Assembly (NCBI RefSeq): GCF_001617365.1
Contig: NZ_LVJR01000025.1
Span: 54,393-118,392 of the forward strand
Reading direction: 5' to 3'
Length of the DNA stretch: 64,000 nt
From: Rhodanobacter sp. FW104-R8
GTDB taxonomy: Bacteria; Pseudomonadota; Gammaproteobacteria; Xanthomonadales; Rhodanobacteraceae
A model generated the notes under the pieces. The model saw only the letters and a program-made list of their open reading frames with translations, had not been told where the DNA came from and did not search any database. Of the stretch, positions 61,343 to 64,000 are shown one piece after another; the first letter of the stretch is position 1; each line of letters starts with the position of its first letter. The translations under genes were made by a program, and so were the position numbers.

Positions 61343-61752
61343 TTTTGTTTTGCCTCGAGGGTGGGATGCGGGCCCAGTTCGGCCTGCCGTTTTTTCGTCA
61401 GCCTCGCGCGCACCAGCACGTACGCGTCGAGGATGAATGCCTCCAGTTCCGCCGTGGCGAAGCGCCGCGGTTCGACGATCGAGATCCAGTGCGCCCGCGC
61501 CAGGTACGGCGCCGGGATGATGCCGGGCTGGTCGGTGAGTTCGAGGAAACGGTCGTCGGCCACCTTGAACGACAGCCGGCCGCCCCCGCTGCCGTCCGAC
61601 GGCATCACCGCGAACATCTTGCCGGCCACGCTGAACACCATGTCGATGCCCCATTTGGTATCGCGGGTGACACCGGGCCAGTGGCCGCACAGTGCGGCCA
61701 GTTGGGCAGCGCCGAGGCCGCGGGGCGGTTTGCGGGTCACGCCATGCTCCAT
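61339..61752 (-). CDS. MmcQ/YjbR family DNA-binding protein, 137 aa
   Basis: Pattern LCGHWPGVTRDTKWGIDMVF, SVAGKMFAVM, LSFKVADDRFLELTDQPGII and HWISIVEPRRF is that of MmcQ/YjbR proteins, a small fold that may bind DNA. Start 61752 (MEHGVTRKPPRG). Cotranscribed with the VOC gene. Confidence 0.9.
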   Translation of the reverse strand: MEHGVTRKPPRGLGAAQLAALCGHWPGVTRDTKWGIDMVFSVAGKMFAVMPSDGSGGGRLSFKVADDRFLELTDQPGIIPAPYLARAHWISIVEPRRFATAELEAFILDAYVLVRARLTKKRQAELGPHPTLEAKQK

Positions 61753-61941
61753 GGGGAAGCCAGTCTCGTCATTGTGCGGGGTGGCGCGCCGCCTGTCTGC
61801 CGCGTCCACGGCATTCCGTACTGCAACATGACGCCGGCCGGTTACGGCCGCTGTATCGCGCGCATGCGACAGCGCACCGCGGAATCCGTCATTGCAAATT
61901 CATGTTGCGCCGCACACAATACGCAAAAGTACGGAACTATC

Positions 61942-62547
61942 ATGATTCCCGCCATCGACTTCGCCGCCCCGACCCGCTACGCCTCCCTTCCGCCACGCGC
62001 CCGCGAGCGCTTTGCGCGCCCGAGCGTGCAGTCCACGCCAAGGGGCGAGCAGGTGCGCACCGAGGACGGCCGCGAACTGGTATTGCGCGCGATCGAGCCG
62101 GGCGACGTGGCGGCGATGCAACGCTGCTTTACCCGGCTGTCGCCGGAAGACATCCGCCGCCGCTTCCTGCATGCGATGTCCGAGCTGCCGATGCCGATGG
62201 CGCAGCGGCTGTGCCGCATCGACCCCGCGTTCGAAACCGCTTTCGTGCTGCTGGACGAGTCGATCAAGCCGGCCGAGATGCGCGGCGTGGGCCGGATCTT
62301 CGTCGACGAGGCCACCGACAGCGCCGAGTTCTCGGTGCTGGTGGAACAGGACTGGAGTCGCCGCGGCCTGGGCGCCCTGCTGATGCAGCACCTGGTCGAC
62401 GACTGCCGCCGCCGCGGCCTCGCCGAGCTGTGGGGCTACGTGCTGCTGGAGAACCGGCCGATGCTGCAGCTGTGCAGGGAGTTGGGCTTCATCCAGCGGA
62501 TGCTGCCGGACGAACCGGGCACCGCGCTAATCACGCTGAAGCTGTAG
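61942..62547 (+). CDS. GNAT N-acetyltransferase, 201 aa
   Basis: The GNAT fold is seen in LVLRAIEPGDVAAMQRCFTR, SAEFSVLVEQDWSRRGLGAL (acetyl-CoA loop) and YVLLENRPMLQLCRELGF. The N-terminal 45 residues are extra. It resembles the acetyltransferase domain found at the end of Pat-type protein acetylases, but it is free-standing. Substrate unknown. The stop is six bases ahead of a REP hairpin. Confidence 0.9.
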   Translation: MIPAIDFAAPTRYASLPPRARERFARPSVQSTPRGEQVRTEDGRELVLRAIEPGDVAAMQRCFTRLSPEDIRRRFLHAMSELPMPMAQRLCRIDPAFETAFVLLDESIKPAEMRGVGRIFVDEATDSAEFSVLVEQDWSRRGLGALLMQHLVDDCRRRGLAELWGYVLLENRPMLQLCRELGFIQRMLPDEPGTALITLKL

Positions 62548-62552
62548 GACCG

Positions 62553-62627
62553 TGTAGGAGCGCACCCTGTGCGCGATGCCGTTCGTTCCGTAACGAAGAG
62601 CTATCGCGCACAGGGTGCGCTCCTACA
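62553..62627. repeat. REP-type hairpin
   Basis: Arms begin TGTAGGAGCGCACCCTGTGC and pair with the closing GCGCTCCTACA. It shares the arm sequence of 53858-53931 and lies between the GNAT gene and mfd. Confidence 0.88.
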
Positions 62628-62718
62628 AATGGCGATGGGGACTGTCGGAGCCATCGCGTTACACTTGCCCGCTTTCCCCGGCGCGGCTTGATGGCGGCGC
62701 CTCGAACACGCGTCCCCC

Positions 62719-64000
62719 ATGCCCAGCCCGATCAAGCACCCGCCCCTGCCGACCACCCCCAGGCAACGCCGCTACTGGACTCCGCCGCACGGCTCCGCCC
62801 GGGCGCTGCTGCTGGCCGAAGCAGCGCGCACGCACGAGGGCCTGCTGGTGGTGGTGGCGCGCGACACCCAGCGCGCGCAGGCGCTGGAAGCGGAACTGAA
62901 GATCTTCGCCGGCGGCCTGCCGGTGCTGCACTTCCCGGACTGGGAAACCCTGCCCTACGACGTGTTCAGCCCGCACCCGGAGATCGTCTCGCAGCGCATC
63001 GCCACGCTGTACCGGCTGCCGAACGTGAAACGCGGCGTGCTGGTGGTGCCGGTAGCCACGCTGATGCAGCGGATCGCCCCGCGCTCGCACATCACCGGCT
63101 CCGGGCTGGTGCTGGCGAAGGGCCAGAAGCTCGACCTCGCCGGCGAACAGCGGCGGCTGGAAGCGTCCGGCTACCGCCACGTGCCGCAGGTGGCCGAGCC
63201 CGGCGACTTCGCGGTGCGCGGCGCCCTGCTCGACATCTTCCCGATGGGCACCGCCGAGCCGTACCGCATCGAGCTGTTCGACGACGAGGTGGACTCGATC
63301 CGCAGCTTCGACCCGGAAACCCAGCGCTCGCAGCAGCAGGTGGACAAGGTCGATCTGCTGCCCGCGCGCGAGTTCCCGCTCACCGAGGAAGCCGCGAAGG
63401 AATTCCGCGGCAACCTGCGCGAACGCTTCCCGATCGACGTGCGCCGCTGCCCGCTGTACCAGGACATGAAGGAAGGCGTGACGCCGGGCGGCATCGAGTA
63501 CTACCTGCCGCTGTTCTTCCCCCAGACGGCAACTTTGTTCGACTACCTCGCCGACGACGCGCTGTTCGTGCTCGGCGAAGGCGCCGGCGAGGCGGCCGAC
63601 CAGTTCTGGGCGCAGACCGCCGAACGCTACGACCAGCGTGCGCACGACATCGAACGCCCGGTGCTGCCGCCGGCCGAACTCTACCTGCCGGCGGAGAAAC
63701 TGCGCGAACAGCTCAACAAGCGGCTGCGCGTGGAAGTGGTCGACGCCGGCCACGAGCACGCCGTCGACAGCGGCACCCAGCCGGCGCCGGAGCTGCCGCT
63801 CAACCGCAAGGGCGAGGAGCCGGGCACGTCGCTGCGGTATTTCCTCACCAGCTATCCGGGCCGCGTGCTGATCGCGGCGGATTCGGCGGGACGGCGCGAA
63901 GCGCTGATCGAGACGCTGGCGGCGGCGGGGTTGAAGCCGCAGAACGTCGAGGGCTGGTCAACATTTCTCCTCCCCCTGCCCGCAGGGGGAGGTCGGGAGG
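62719..64000 (+). CDS. mfd: Transcription-repair coupling factor, N-terminal part
   Basis: The N-terminal UvrB-like domains of Mfd are clear: FPDWETLPYDVFSPHPEIVS, QRIATLYRLP, FAVRGALLDIFPMGTAEPYR, IELFDDEVDSIRSFDPETQR and GIEYYLPLFFP. The protein recognises RNA polymerase stalled at DNA damage and recruits UvrA. The window ends at about residue 427 of roughly 1150, so translocase domains lie outside. From about residue 414 the sequence turns into a repeat hairpin and no longer looks like Mfd; see the repeat entry. Confidence 0.92.
   Translation, partial: MPSPIKHPPLPTTPRQRRYWTPPHGSARALLLAEAARTHEGLLVVVARDTQRAQALEAELKIFAGGLPVLHFPDWETLPYDVFSPHPEIVSQRIATLYRLPNVKRGVLVVPVATLMQRIAPRSHITGSGLVLAKGQKLDLAGEQRRLEASGYRHVPQVAEPGDFAVRGALLDIFPMGTAEPYRIELFDDEVDSIRSFDPETQRSQQQVDKVDLLPAREFPLTEEAAKEFRGNLRERFPIDVRRCPLYQDMKEGVTPGGIEYYLPLFFPQTATLFDYLADDALFVLGEGAGEAADQFWAQTAERYDQRAHDIERPVLPPAELYLPAEKLREQLNKRLRVEVVDAGHEHAVDSGTQPAPELPLNRKGEEPGTSLRYFLTSYPGRVLIAADSAGRREALIETLAAAGLKPQNVEGWSTFLLPLPAGGGRE
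63969..63992. repeat. Short G/C hairpin element inside mfd
   Basis: Arms CCTCCCCCTGC/GCAGGGGGAGG (11 bp, 2-base loop) are identical to those at 49424-49447. Here it lies within mfd and reads LLPLPAGGGRE in frame. The reading frame is still open at the window end. Confidence 0.75.

Overview
The window looks like a chromosomal segment of a high-GC gammaproteobacterium of the Xanthomonadales, most likely the Rhodanobacter/Dyella/Luteibacter group. This rests on gene content (murB-pyrD, ppk1, selO, yaeQ, DUF1415, DUF2058, mfd), codon use, and the 'GTAGGAGC'-type REP hairpins common in that order. Genus assignment is inference. No database search was possible.

Positions 1-29067 are the right-hand and central part of a prophage whose left end lies outside the window. 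Late genes run on the minus strand from small and large terminase through portal, scaffold, capsid, adaptor and tail hub (about 11.7 kb down to 1). They have a short-tailed (podovirus-like) layout. Upstream on the same strand is an early operon: Cro-like and CII-like regulators, small ORFs, a replication protein with internal iterons, a P-like protein, RusA, a solitary DNA methyltransferase and an HNH-AP2 endonuclease. The immunity region at 17.4-19.2 kb has a divergent CI-like repressor and Cro-like gene separated by three matching operators. Two more copies lie at the start of the plus-strand early operon at 19.13 kb, so the control plan is lambda-like. The plus-strand operon (19.2-28.9 kb) packs about 23 small genes with 4-bp overlaps. 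It includes a YqaJ exonuclease, a RecT annealase, a J-domain protein, an excisionase-like protein and a tyrosine integrase. The prophage ends in a partial tRNA-Leu copy at 29010-29067 (attachment site); the intact tRNA-Leu should sit left of position 1.

Positions 29384-37954 form a defence island on the minus strand: fic-hsdM-hsdS-hsdR (a type I restriction-modification operon led by a class II Fic AMPylase), preceded by six TGTCGAT half-sites and the decayed C-terminal end of an SNF2/RapA-type helicase gene.

Positions 37996-64000 are core chromosome: a FGE-like protein, RNase D, tRNA-Ala(CGC), polyphosphate kinase, a fosmidomycin-type efflux pump, murB, pyrD, an aminoadipate-semialdehyde-type dehydrogenase, tRNA-Arg(CCT), SelO, a lytic transglycosylase, rRNA modification enzymes, an OPT transporter, YaeQ, an FKBP lipoprotein, a GNAT protein and the start of mfd. 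Three long REP hairpins and two copies of a shorter G/C hairpin lie in this part; one short hairpin falls inside mfd.
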